DNA of 64,000 nucleotides from an uncultured Sulfitobacter sp. (GTDB lineage: Bacteria; Pseudomonadota; Alphaproteobacteria; Rhodobacterales; Rhodobacteraceae): contig NZ_CANNBM010000002.1 in NCBI RefSeq assembly GCF_947502895.1, positions 682,001 through 746,000 on the forward strand, read 5' to 3'. The stretch's first letter is position 1, and each line of letters starts with the position of its first letter. Below are positions 35,103-43,204 of the stretch, piece after piece. The notes under the pieces were generated by a model. The model saw only the letters and a list, made by a program, of their open reading frames with translations, was not told the origin of the DNA and did no database searches. The position numbers and the translations under genes were made by a program.

Positions 35103-35579
35103 ATGACCAAACCTTTAGATGAAACCAACCAAGCACAGACAGACGGCCAGCAGGGGCGAGATGCCTCGCTGGGAGCAACTGACCCAAAAGGAGGAACAGG
35201 CCAGAAAGAAGAAGCGGCGCAACCGCTGTCAGCCGCCAGTATCAAAAAAACCATTGCCGGTCAGAACGACAGGTTTCGGGCGCTTGATCCGGCCATTCCA
35301 GGTCGGGTCTTGGTGACCTCTGGCGTGCAGCAACTGTTTGAAGATAAAAACAGTGGCGGTCTTGGTGCCCTGATGGAGGCGATCAAATCCTTTGACGCCT
35401 TCAACACCGACAATGATCCACACGGCGAGCATGACTTTGGCAGTCTGACCTTTGAGGGCGAACGCCTGTTTTGGAAAATTGATCTCTATGACCTCAATTT
35501 CCAATACGGATCTGAAGAGCCCACCAACTTAGATACAACGCGGCGGGTACTGACCATCATGCTGCCCCAAGAATACTAG
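35103..35579 (+). CDS. DUF3768 family protein
   Basis: A 158-residue protein from the ATG at 35103 (MTKPLDETNQ), just after GAGAGGAAG. The N-terminal 50 residues are a disordered Gln/Gly/Ala-rich tail. The DUF3768 domain follows: NDRFRALDPAIPGRVLVTSG, then FDAFNTDNDPHGEHDFGSL and a terminal TRRVLTIMLPQEY. It is a hallmark gene of alphaproteobacterial mobile elements with no known biochemical role. It follows DUF736 by about 96 bases and precedes another small island gene by 10. Confidence 0.85.
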   Translation: MTKPLDETNQAQTDGQQGRDASLGATDPKGGTGQKEEAAQPLSAASIKKTIAGQNDRFRALDPAIPGRVLVTSGVQQLFEDKNSGGLGALMEAIKSFDAFNTDNDPHGEHDFGSLTFEGERLFWKIDLYDLNFQYGSEEPTNLDTTRRVLTIMLPQEY

Positions 35580-35589
35580 GGGCGCTCGG

Positions 35590-35865
35590 ATGCATATCAC
35601 CATCATCTGGCAAGGACGCGAGATCCAGGTTACCTACATCCCAAACTGGTGTGCAGGTATCGCCCAACATCTTGAGCTGCGCTCAATCCGTCCTCTGCCT
35701 GTTACTGAAACAGGATACAGGTCGCATTTCCTGCCAGCAGGCGAAGAAATGACCCAAGAGGCGCTCGAGCAATTCGTCCGCGACTGGCTTGATGCAGCCG
35801 CCCAAGTCAAAGACTGGCAAGCTCGCGAAGAACGCAGCCGCCAAGGCGATCTCTTCGATCTCTAA
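35590..35865 (+). CDS. Small conserved island protein, unknown function
   Basis: A 91-residue protein beginning MHITIIWQGREIQVTYIPNW, with an acidic helical C-terminus ending in GDLFDL, a short motif reminiscent of clamp or partner binding tails. It is 10 bases after the DUF3768 gene and ends 20 bases before a terminator, so it closes the LuxR/DUF736/DUF3768 cluster. No domain recognised. Confidence 0.6.
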   Translation: MHITIIWQGREIQVTYIPNWCAGIAQHLELRSIRPLPVTETGYRSHFLPAGEEMTQEALEQFVRDWLDAAAQVKDWQAREERSRQGDLFDL

Positions 35866-35885
35866 CACCATGGAAAACAACAGGG

Positions 35886-35912
35886 CCTTCCCTCTCGAGG
35901 GGAGGTTTTTTT
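35886..35912 (+). terminator. Rho-independent terminator after the DUF736/DUF3768 cluster
   Basis: CCTTCCCTC pairs with GAGGGGAGG around TC, with one T-G pair, and is followed by a seven-T run. It separates the backbone gene cluster from the defence-like block that follows. Confidence 0.85.
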
Positions 35913-35958
35913 ATTGGCGGGGCTTTTCTGGAGAAGACCAAGCGACTACATCCCGACC

Positions 35959-36732
35959 ATGGCATATTTCTACTTAGACGATAGCAAACATCACCCACAT
36001 GGCTTTTCCCTCGCGGCTTTCGCGATCTGTGACGAAGACCCACATGACGAACTGGAAGCGCTCTTTGCCAAGTGTGGCTTTGATCTCACGACGTATGAAT
36101 ACAAATCCTCCACAACAATGAGCGACAATCCAAATTTGCAACGCCTGCGCGACACCCTGAGAGGTTTTGTAAGATCCAAGTGTAAGATCGCGGTCTGCGT
36201 CGTTGATGGAGACAAGAACATCGGCCCCGCGTCCCTAGCGCTTTTAAAGAAAGCCACATTGCACCCGACCTTAAGAGAGCAGCGCCATCAGGTGTTCTTT
36301 GATGAGGGTTTGTTTTCGTCTGAGCAGGCAGCGATTAGGACCGCCGCAGAGATTGGCGGCCTAGACGATTGCGCGATACACTTCGAACAAGACTCACGGC
36401 GCGTCTCGGGCATCCAGATTGCTGATCTGATAGCTCACACCTGCGGAACGATGCTTGTTGATGCACTCGGACGTATCTCAAAAACGATCGTTGTCGATGA
36501 ACCGAACGACAGTGTTTACCATGGTTTGGAAATTGAATTGGGGTTCGAGATGTGGGCAGGCATACGCTACGCGTTTCTGAGCGTGGGCAACGGTGGAGAC
36601 ATCGACGACGAAGACTTTGCCGTTGTACTGGTCGAGCCGTATGGTTTGTATGTTGATTCAAGTGCATCTTCTGAGGTTACTGAAGCCGCCCACAATCGCT
36701 TCGGGTCAATGTATCTCGGCTGCATCCATTAA
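35959..36732 (+). CDS. DUF3800-like protein
   Basis: A 257-residue protein from the ATG at 35959 (MAYFYLDDSKHH). The opening FYLDDS (usual Y-x-D-E-S), a central AVCVVDGDKN and a late SRRVSGIQIADLIAHT segment follow the DUF3800 pattern, a predicted RNase-H-fold nuclease-like family often found on mobile elements and in defence loci. It stands alone between a terminator and the GHKL gene. Catalytic activity is not proven for the family; the acidic residues at Asp7/Asp8, the central Asp-Gly-Asp and the late Asp would be the candidates. Confidence 0.68.
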   Translation: MAYFYLDDSKHHPHGFSLAAFAICDEDPHDELEALFAKCGFDLTTYEYKSSTTMSDNPNLQRLRDTLRGFVRSKCKIAVCVVDGDKNIGPASLALLKKATLHPTLREQRHQVFFDEGLFSSEQAAIRTAAEIGGLDDCAIHFEQDSRRVSGIQIADLIAHTCGTMLVDALGRISKTIVVDEPNDSVYHGLEIELGFEMWAGIRYAFLSVGNGGDIDDEDFAVVLVEPYGLYVDSSASSEVTEAAHNRFGSMYLGCIH

Positions 36733-36977
36733 GTGATCAATTGTCCGGCACTTACTACGATTAACTGCCCAAAGCGGACATCCATCTAGCCGGTCACTGC
36801 AGTTTATAGCTTCGGTAAGGCAGCCCTTGGATAGTTTGTGTGGCACTTTCGGGCGCTTGCGAAGCGAAATAAAGCTCGACGACTTGGCAATTTCGACCTT
36901 GGGAACAAAAAATGAACTCACTAAATGGGAGGTGTAGAAATTGATTCAACCAGAAAGAGATTGGCACGGCTAGCCCG
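36733..36977. other. Intergenic region before the GHKL gene
   Basis: About 245 bases. A leftward frame covers it but has no recognisable product or ribosome site, and it contains a CCCAAAGCGGACATCCAT string of a sort often found in decayed roseobacter intergenic DNA. It should hold the promoter of the GHKL-nuclease gene. No structured RNA was recognised. Confidence 0.35.
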
Positions 36978-38930
36978 ATGACATATGATCCCATAAATCA
37001 TTCAAATTCAATGGATTGGGCCGATGTTGTGAGCGACTCTCAGGGAACTCTATTCGACGAACGATTTTTAGGAAAATATGCAGGGTCGATTATGTCAGAC
37101 CCGACAACAGCTTTGGTGGAGTTGGTTGCTAATGCGTGGGATTGTTTTGCGACTGAAGTGAATATTCAGTGGCCTGAACTTAGCAGCAAAACACCGTTCA
37201 CAATCCGAGACAACGGCTCGGGAATGACAAAAAAGGAATTCTCGACCCGATGGAGGACGTTGGATTACGATAGAACGTTACATCAAGGCGATACCGCTGC
37301 GCCACCTGAGACCCTCCAAAATGCACGGCCACGTCGTGTTTATGGGCATAATGGAAGAGGACGCCATGCAGCTTTTCATTTCTCTTCACCGTATCGAGTA
37401 ATTACATGCAAAGGTGGGACGCGTTGCGTATTTGATGTTTCACAAGGTCGGGTTCACCCAATTGAAATTGCGCTTGTCGAAGAAATTCAAGGGACTTTTC
37501 CCAACGGCACTGAAATCTTAGCACTTGAGGCGCTAGGAAGCTCACTCGAACCAGACGAAGTGCGTTCTGTTCTGAGTACTCGCTTTTTACTTGACCCCAG
37601 CTTTAAAGTTGATGTGAACGGCGTATCGGTCACTTTCGATGATGTGCCAAATGACTTGATCAAAGAGCTATCAGTTCCCGTCGCTGATTATGGGATGGCA
37701 ACTCTACGTATTATGGACTCAGCTCGTGCCGACCGAACGAGCAAACAACACGGAATTGCTTGGTGGGTTAATAGACGCCTTGTAGGCGAAGCGGGCTGGA
37801 ATAGCTTTTCGGATAAGTTGATCGATGGACGTACTGAAGAAGCAAAGAGATATTCCTTTGTAGTCGAAGCTGATTTTTTGACACCTGCGGAAATAACGCC
37901 GGACTGGTCAGCCTTTCGCGAGGATCAGTTAAAGTGGACAACAACAAAAGCCGCTGTCCATGATCAGATACGAGATGAGCTTGCGACGCTTCTTAAAACA
38001 AAGCGCATTCAAACTCGAACCAACATAGCAAAAAAACATGCAGCTATGCTCCAGACGCTTCCGCGGTTAAGCCAAGACCGCTGGAATGGCATGTTAAACC
38101 AGCTTGTTGAACGCTGTCCTACTTTCAGCGAAACTCAATTAGAGCAAGTCATGGGGGTTTTGGCTAATCTTGAAATGTCTGAATCCCAATATAGCCTTTT
38201 AGAAAAGCTGCATAAGTTGACCCCAAATGATCTTGATTCTTGGAATGGCCTTTTAGAAGAATGGACTCTGAAATCTGCGAAAGAGGCTCTAGATGAAGTA
38301 TCAAATCGCTTGAAGCTGATCGAAGAAATCCGGCAAAAAGCTGCATCTAGCGACACTAAAGAAGTACAAGAGTTGCAGCCACTGTTTGGTGAAGCATTAT
38401 GGATTTTTGGGCCACAATTCGAAAGCATAGAGTTCACTTCAAACAAGGGAATGACAAAAGTCATCCGTGAGTTATTTAAAGTTGACGACACAGGATCACG
38501 AAAGCGCCCTGATTTTGCAGTCTTACCGGATAGTACCGTCGGGTTTTATGATCGTCCCGCTTTTGACAGCGAACACAATCAAGACGGCGTCGACACACTC
38601 ATAATTGTTGAGTTGAAAAAGCCGGGAGTTCCGTTGGGGAACGATGAAAAAACTCAAGTCTGGGAGTATATCAAAGAACTGCGCGGAAAAGGTCTGATCT
38701 CAACAAATACTCGTGTGACTGGTTTCCTTTTGGGCGATAGCATCGCACCACAAGAAGGAGAGCCAAGCACTCATGGTGATCGCACGGTCATTCGCCCAAT
38801 GCTCTACAATACATTTGTTGGACAAGCTGAAAAGCGAATGATGAACCTACACAAGCGCCTGAGCGATGCACCATTCATGAAAAAAATCTTAGACGACGAA
38901 GCGCCTATCCAACCGATCTTAGTTAATTGA
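36978..38930 (+). CDS. GHKL ATPase fused to a PD-(D/E)XK (Shedu/DUF4263-like) nuclease domain
   Basis: A 650-residue two-part protein. The N-terminal GHKL (Hsp90/MutL/MORC-like) ATPase shows the E-x-x-x-N box in ALVELVANAWDC (about residue 45), IRDNGSGMT and the glycine-rich lid YGHNGRGRHAAFHF. A helical middle section (about 330-460) follows. The C-terminal part reads FGEALWIFGPQFES, then RKRPDFAVLPD, IIVELKKPG and KTQVWEYIKEL: a Glu, Asp, E-x-K and Q-x-x-x-Y series typical of PD-(D/E)XK nucleases and of the Shedu DUF4263 layout. AT-rich, with a small gene 19 bases downstream, and beside a reverse-transcriptase defence system. The inferred role is an ATP-gated antiphage nuclease; no known named system was recognised. 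Confidence 0.75.
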   Translation: MTYDPINHSNSMDWADVVSDSQGTLFDERFLGKYAGSIMSDPTTALVELVANAWDCFATEVNIQWPELSSKTPFTIRDNGSGMTKKEFSTRWRTLDYDRTLHQGDTAAPPETLQNARPRRVYGHNGRGRHAAFHFSSPYRVITCKGGTRCVFDVSQGRVHPIEIALVEEIQGTFPNGTEILALEALGSSLEPDEVRSVLSTRFLLDPSFKVDVNGVSVTFDDVPNDLIKELSVPVADYGMATLRIMDSARADRTSKQHGIAWWVNRRLVGEAGWNSFSDKLIDGRTEEAKRYSFVVEADFLTPAEITPDWSAFREDQLKWTTTKAAVHDQIRDELATLLKTKRIQTRTNIAKKHAAMLQTLPRLSQDRWNGMLNQLVERCPTFSETQLEQVMGVLANLEMSESQYSLLEKLHKLTPNDLDSWNGLLEEWTLKSAKEALDEVSNRLKLIEEIRQKAASSDTKEVQELQPLFGEALWIFGPQFESIEFTSNKGMTKVIRELFKVDDTGSRKRPDFAVLPDSTVGFYDRPAFDSEHNQDGVDTLIIVELKKPGVPLGNDEKTQVWEYIKELRGKGLISTNTRVTGFLLGDSIAPQEGEPSTHGDRTVIRPMLYNTFVGQAEKRMMNLHKRLSDAPFMKKILDDEAPIQPILVN

Positions 38931-38949
38931 AAAAAAGGAAGAGTAGGTA

Positions 38950-39138
38950 ATGACCCAAAAGCATTTGGTTCAACGTGTAGCACTTCTGAAGCCATCAAAA
39001 GATGGCGAAGCTATCTTTTATGAAATTCATACTTTGGTCAATATAGACGGCGTCGAGAAACGCCACAGAAATGCAGATGTGACTTTTCCGACCCAAGCTG
39101 AGGCAGAGGAATGGATCGCAAAGCAGGACCATGTGTGA
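38950..39138 (+). CDS. Small partner protein of the GHKL-nuclease
   Basis: A 62-residue protein with a good ribosome site (AAGGAAGAGTAGGTA before ATG) 19 bases after the GHKL-nuclease gene, so the pair is almost certainly co-transcribed. The product is charged (IHTLVNIDGVEKRHRNADV) with an acidic helical end (TQAEAEEWIAKQDHV). It is too small for an enzyme; a regulator, antitoxin-like or scaffold role is conceivable. No family recognised. Confidence 0.6.
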   Translation: MTQKHLVQRVALLKPSKDGEAIFYEIHTLVNIDGVEKRHRNADVTFPTQAEAEEWIAKQDHV

Positions 39139-39496
39139 TGCGCACCCCTTAAACTTTATTCTGGTGTGCTGGCCAATGTCCCTTCATCTGCTCATAGCGT
39201 CGATGCAGAGGTGCGTTACGGCGAAAAACCTGCGGTTCTCCTTTCCGCTATTCCTTGATCCTGTAGGGGCGACACTTTTCTCAGCTAGACTTTCTATAGC
39301 CGAAACCGATGCTGCGCTGCGACCCGTCGAAGCAGACCTTGGTCAAGCTATTCCGCGCTTCGATGGGTAGAACTGGATTAAGGATTGAAAATTTCCGATA
39401 TTGGAATGGACTTTTAAGAAAATGATCGGCATCCTGATAATAGAGGAAATCAAGATTTTCTCAAAATACCTCCTCAATTTACGTTAGTAGTTCGAT
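39139..39496. promoter_or_regulatory. Leader region upstream of the DRT3 operon
   Basis: About 360 bases. Two short protein-like stretches in different frames (one ending RYGEKPAVLLSAIP, near 39240) hint at a decayed gene, but nothing intact. A 9-bp hairpin GAGGAAATC-AA-GATTTTCTC lies at 39443-39462, and the bases CCTCCTC at 39470-39476 can pair with its GAGGAAA arm. No Shine-Dalgarno precedes the drt3a ATG, so leader structure may matter. Promoter boxes are not clear; AT-rich sequence at 39380-39440 is the likeliest site. Confidence 0.4.
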
Positions 39497-40774
39497 ATGC
39501 TTCAATCTCCGTACGTCGAAAAAGCCCTAGCGCAGCACTTTCGTGTAGGCGACTCCGGAAAATGGAAGGTTGATCTCGAAAAAGACATCGATTCCATAGT
39601 CAGTTCTGCCGCCGGGCGGGCAATGTCCAACCGGCCCAACCTAGTTATCAAGTCTAAACTTGATAAGTCAGGGAAAAAAATCTTCTTCGCTGGAGACATC
39701 GAAACAGATTTGATCTTACGCGCAACCTACCGATGCCTCTCTAAGCAGTGCGGAATTCGCCTCCCTAGCCGAGAAGACATCGTAAATGGAATTGTCGAAG
39801 CTACGAGCGAAGCCTGCCCTTACCGTGTAACTAAATGTGACATCAAGTCATTTTATGAGAGCTTAGATGCCGAACCAATCGTTCGAAATTTGTTAATCGA
39901 CACGAGAACGGACTCGAACCTTAAAGCAGTATTAAGACAAATTTACTCCGACCCAGCGGTTGCCAAGTCTGTAGCTCCACGCGGCCTAGCTATCAGTGCA
40001 ATTTTTGCAGAGATTGCGTTGCGAGATTTTGATCGACTTGTTCGAAAAACATACGGAGTTCACCGATACTTCAGATATGCCGATGACATCATTGTTTTCT
40101 CCTTACCAGAGGTGGAAGTACTGCCAGTTATCGAAAGCGAACTCAAAAAACTCAATCTACAACTCAACGAGAAAACAGAAGTGAGTTTAGTTCGGGCAGT
40201 TGGAAAGTTAACATCTTCTGACCCTCTGCCAATCTCAAAATACACCTATCTCGGTTACGAAATTTCTGCCCATGAAAAGGTATCGAGTTTCACTTCCCGG
40301 CAGTTCGATATTTCTATTTCCGAGACAAAACTCACCAAACGAAAAACCAGATTATTCCTTGCGCTACATGCGTTTATGAACGATGGAAATACCAAATTAT
40401 TGATTAACCGGCTCAATTACCTGAGTACCAACCAATCAGTCTACAAAACAAGCCACACACGTGGGGCAAAAAGGCAAAAGATTAGAACAGGCATCCACTA
40501 CAACTACCCCCACTGCGGTCATTATCCAGCGTCCAAGAAAGGGCGTATTCAACAAGATCATAATGCTCATGAGTTGATTGCGATCGATGTTGTGCTGAAG
40601 AATGCTCTTTGGGGCCCACAAAGCGAATTTTCTACAAGATTTGCGTCGCTTCCCACACATCTTCAAGATGAGTTAAGACGCATCTCATTTGCTCAGGGCT
40701 TTAAGAAAAAACTAATGAAACGCTTCACAAGGCAACGTGTGTCGCAAATTTGCAAGGTGTGGGGACATGAGTGA
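39497..40774 (+). CDS. drt3a: Defence-associated reverse transcriptase Drt3a (UG3-like)
   Basis: A 425-residue reverse transcriptase. RT motifs: a KCDIKSFYESLD segment (first catalytic Asp) near residue 115, APRGLAISAIFAEIALRDFD, YFRYADDIIVFS (YADD catalytic pair) near residue 195 and LNEKTEVS; the C-terminus is about 150 residues of basic helical sequence without an endonuclease or maturase domain. There is no group II intron RNA around it. It overlaps a second RT gene by 8 bases (ATGAGTGA), the arrangement of DRT type 3 antiphage systems (Drt3a/UG3 with Drt3b/UG8). In that system Drt3a is reported to copy an AC-repeat template in a ncRNA. The gene is AT-rich relative to the backbone. Confidence 0.85.
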   Translation: MLQSPYVEKALAQHFRVGDSGKWKVDLEKDIDSIVSSAAGRAMSNRPNLVIKSKLDKSGKKIFFAGDIETDLILRATYRCLSKQCGIRLPSREDIVNGIVEATSEACPYRVTKCDIKSFYESLDAEPIVRNLLIDTRTDSNLKAVLRQIYSDPAVAKSVAPRGLAISAIFAEIALRDFDRLVRKTYGVHRYFRYADDIIVFSLPEVEVLPVIESELKKLNLQLNEKTEVSLVRAVGKLTSSDPLPISKYTYLGYEISAHEKVSSFTSRQFDISISETKLTKRKTRLFLALHAFMNDGNTKLLINRLNYLSTNQSVYKTSHTRGAKRQKIRTGIHYNYPHCGHYPASKKGRIQQDHNAHELIAIDVVLKNALWGPQSEFSTRFASLPTHLQDELRRISFAQGFKKKLMKRFTRQRVSQICKVWGHE

Positions 40775-42731
40775 GCTAGACAAACGCATGCGTGAACTTC
40801 GCGCAATCCTAACTGAAACTTTGCCGTATGAACTCCCTTTCGGCTTCACAAATGATAACCTTTTCCTTTCGGAACTTAAAATTGATACCCTGGACCATCA
40901 ACAAAGGAAGGCAGTCGATTGGCTACGTCATGAAAACTCCGACTTCACAAAGCCCTTTTTATACAAAGTTAATAGATCACTTCGATCTCGGAACACACTG
41001 GCGATCATTCACCCTTCACATCAGTTGAAGATTGCCAAATTTCTATCAGATTTCGAAAAGACAATCGTTCAATCTTGCTCGAGAAGTACATTCTCGCTGA
41101 GGCGCCCTGCGGGAACATTACGGATCTATCAAAATGGCAGTACTGCAGACGTCAGAAAGCGCTGGTCGCTCGGATTGCCTGATCAGCAACTCGGCGAAGT
41201 TATAAACACTCCATATTCGCCCTCGTTTTTTGCTTACCAGAAGTATCTCCTTCTCAATCTTTTCTTTTCATCAAACGAGTTGGTTAGACTTGAAAGTCGC
41301 TTCAGCCACCTGAGAACACTCGATGTCTCTAGGTGTTTCTTTAATATCTACACTCACTCAATTACATGGGCGCAAAAAGATAAAGATTTCTCTAAAAAAA
41401 ACGCAAAGCATTACTCATTCGAGCAGCAATTCGACACAGTCATGCAAAAAGCAAACTACAATGAGACGGCTGGTATCCTTGTCGGTCCTGAAGTCTCTCG
41501 TATTTTTGCAGAAGTCATTTTCCAAAAGATAGACCTTGAATTGGAACGTCGCGCATCAGAAAAAGGGCTTGTGCCAGAGAAAGATTACGTAGTTCGCCGA
41601 TACGTGGATGACTTCCATCTGTTTGCAAAGAACTTGGACACATTAAATACACTTGAAGATCTTCTTGCTGACGGACTGGAAGAGTACAAACTTTTTCTGA
41701 ATGTTGAGAAACGTGAAGAACTCCAAAGGCCATTCGTCACAAAAATTTCTCGAGTAAAGCACGAGGTAAGCCAAGTTTGCGAAGTTCTCGAGAACGCCCT
41801 CGCGCAACCAATAGCTGTCGATCTTATCAAACTAGTAGTTGTCTCCGACGCACAAAAAATTGCTCGGAAATCACTCGATGCACTTCGCTTCTTGGGAGGC
41901 TCAGAGCGCAATTCTTTCGTTAATTCCTTCTCAGAGGTTTTCTCGGCGATTGGACGGGTCATTCAAAAGTTAATCGAATTAGATTTGGGAAATGAGCACG
42001 AAGAAGTCGTTTTGGACGAGCTTCTCGGTCGCCTGAAGCTGACTATCAGAATTCTCTTCTACCTGTTGTCCGTAGATTTTAGAGTTCCTCCATTAATTCG
42101 GTCAGCGTTTATTCTGAAACAAATTGTATATCTTTCAAAACGATTACCATCTTCCCAAAGAAGATCTATCAAAGCTCTCCTTGCCTACGAACTTAGCCAA
42201 CTTCTTGGAAATAACTATATCGAGAACACCGGACCACTCTCTCTTGAAGTTACAAATACGTTCTTGCTTGGCTTGATGGTAGATCCAGTTTCATTTTGCG
42301 TGCAGGATCGCGTTCGCGAAGTGATTGAAAACGTTTTGGGCGGGAAACACAAAGGATACTTCGCAGTTCTGTGCGCCCTTCATTACATCAATGGTGTTAC
42401 ACCACTTTCAATTGAACCTCATGACATATCCATTGAATTAGATATGCGACAGGGCTTTAGCGCTGAAACTGCAAACTTCCTCATCGACCAAGAATGTGAA
42501 CCCAAAATCAATGCGGAAGATTACCTAATTTTCTGTGATTTCCTGTCATGCCCGGCAATAGATCAGACTTTGCGATGGGAGACCTTCAACAAGAAATTGG
42601 GTGGGCAGCCGCTTTCAAAAGAGAAATTCGAAGAGCTAATGTTACAGCTACGCCACACTAACTGGAAAGGTCCGGGGCACGAGTTCGAATTACTGATTAA
42701 AAGGTTGCAGCCCGTTTATTTTGAAGCATAA
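40767..42731 (+). CDS. drt3b: Defence-associated reverse transcriptase Drt3b (UG8-like)
   Basis: A 654-residue RT from the ATG at 40767. The first catalytic Asp is in LRTLDVSRCFFNIYTHSI, the mid motif is GILVGPEVSRIFAEVIFQ and the active site is VVRRYVDDFHLFAKN (YVDD), followed by LFLNVEKREE. Residues before the palm (NTLAIIHPSHQL, SRSTFSLRRPAG) are typical of the Drt3b/UG8 group. The C-terminal 330 residues are helical with no recognised enzyme domain. Its start lies inside the last codons of drt3a, so expression is coupled. It is thought to make the strand complementary to the Drt3a product. A retron or abortive-infection AbiK/AbiA-type RT is less likely because of the tandem pair and length. 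Confidence 0.85.
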   Translation: MSELDKRMRELRAILTETLPYELPFGFTNDNLFLSELKIDTLDHQQRKAVDWLRHENSDFTKPFLYKVNRSLRSRNTLAIIHPSHQLKIAKFLSDFEKTIVQSCSRSTFSLRRPAGTLRIYQNGSTADVRKRWSLGLPDQQLGEVINTPYSPSFFAYQKYLLLNLFFSSNELVRLESRFSHLRTLDVSRCFFNIYTHSITWAQKDKDFSKKNAKHYSFEQQFDTVMQKANYNETAGILVGPEVSRIFAEVIFQKIDLELERRASEKGLVPEKDYVVRRYVDDFHLFAKNLDTLNTLEDLLADGLEEYKLFLNVEKREELQRPFVTKISRVKHEVSQVCEVLENALAQPIAVDLIKLVVVSDAQKIARKSLDALRFLGGSERNSFVNSFSEVFSAIGRVIQKLIELDLGNEHEEVVLDELLGRLKLTIRILFYLLSVDFRVPPLIRSAFILKQIVYLSKRLPSSQRRSIKALLAYELSQLLGNNYIENTGPLSLEVTNTFLLGLMVDPVSFCVQDRVREVIENVLGGKHKGYFAVLCALHYINGVTPLSIEPHDISIELDMRQGFSAETANFLIDQECEPKINAEDYLIFCDFLSCPAIDQTLRWETFNKKLGGQPLSKEKFEELMLQLRHTNWKGPGHEFELLIKRLQPVYFEA

Positions 42732-42732
42732 G

Positions 42733-42960
42733 TTCGAGGCGGTGGCAGATTTCTTGCGCTAGATAGTGAAAACCGACTTGTCGGCCTACACTGAGTCACT
42801 TTGCTGAGTGCGAATTTCTTAACCTTCGGGAGCAGTTAGACAATCTCAACATCGCGGCATACTACACACATGAGCGTGTCTTCTGTCACCGTTTTCCCAG
42901 ATTTTGAGATTTCTCTTACAATAATAAGAGTTCCAGCTATCGAACGCTGTTCGGCACTTT
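42733..42960 (+). ncRNA. Candidate DRT3 template ncRNA
   Basis: The stretch directly after drt3b has no gene but is well structured. A long-range stem pairs 42736-42749 with 42882-42895 (core CGGTGGCAG / CTGTCACCG, with G-U pairs). Inside it are a CCGA-CTTG-TCGG tetraloop hairpin (42773-42784), a GCGCT/AGTGC stem (42756-42760/42807-42811), a CC-TTCG-GG mini-hairpin (42823-42830) and the sequence ACACACA (42864-42870). Downstream are hairpins CTCTTA/TAAGAG (42913-42930) and CGAAC/GTTCG (42941-42953). DRT3 systems need a ncRNA with an ACACAC template, so this is the best candidate. Exact ends are a guess. Confidence 0.55.
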
Positions 42961-43204
42961 GCTGATGAACGTCCCATTAATACCTTGGCAAGCGATTTCA
43001 AGCACGCTTCTCAATCTATTCTAGTGAAAAGTTGGCAACCACAATCGAAGTTGAATCGCAGATCTTCTGCATTGGCTCGCTCGACTAAATGTCGGCTTTG
43101 GCTTCGTAATCGTAGGCACTGCAAGCTGCTGCAAGTAATGACTACTTTCCGCCCTTGTGGACAACTAATAACTGATGTCGCCACTTCCCTGTTACGATTC
43201 AGGT
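42961..43204. other. Intergenic region, nothing recognised
   Basis: About 245 bases between the candidate ncRNA and the next gene. Short open frames overlap on both strands but none has a ribosome site or a familiar product. It should contain the promoter of the following HTH gene. Confidence 0.35.

Noticed and set aside
39131..39370. 79-codon frame after the 62-residue gene
   Set aside because: Overlaps the preceding stop without a ribosome site and the translation has no convincing protein features.
39497..42731. Group II intron or retron reverse transcriptases
   Set aside because: No intron domain V or maturase/endonuclease domain, no msr-msd inverted repeats in front of either gene, and two tandem RTs of DRT3 type lengths.
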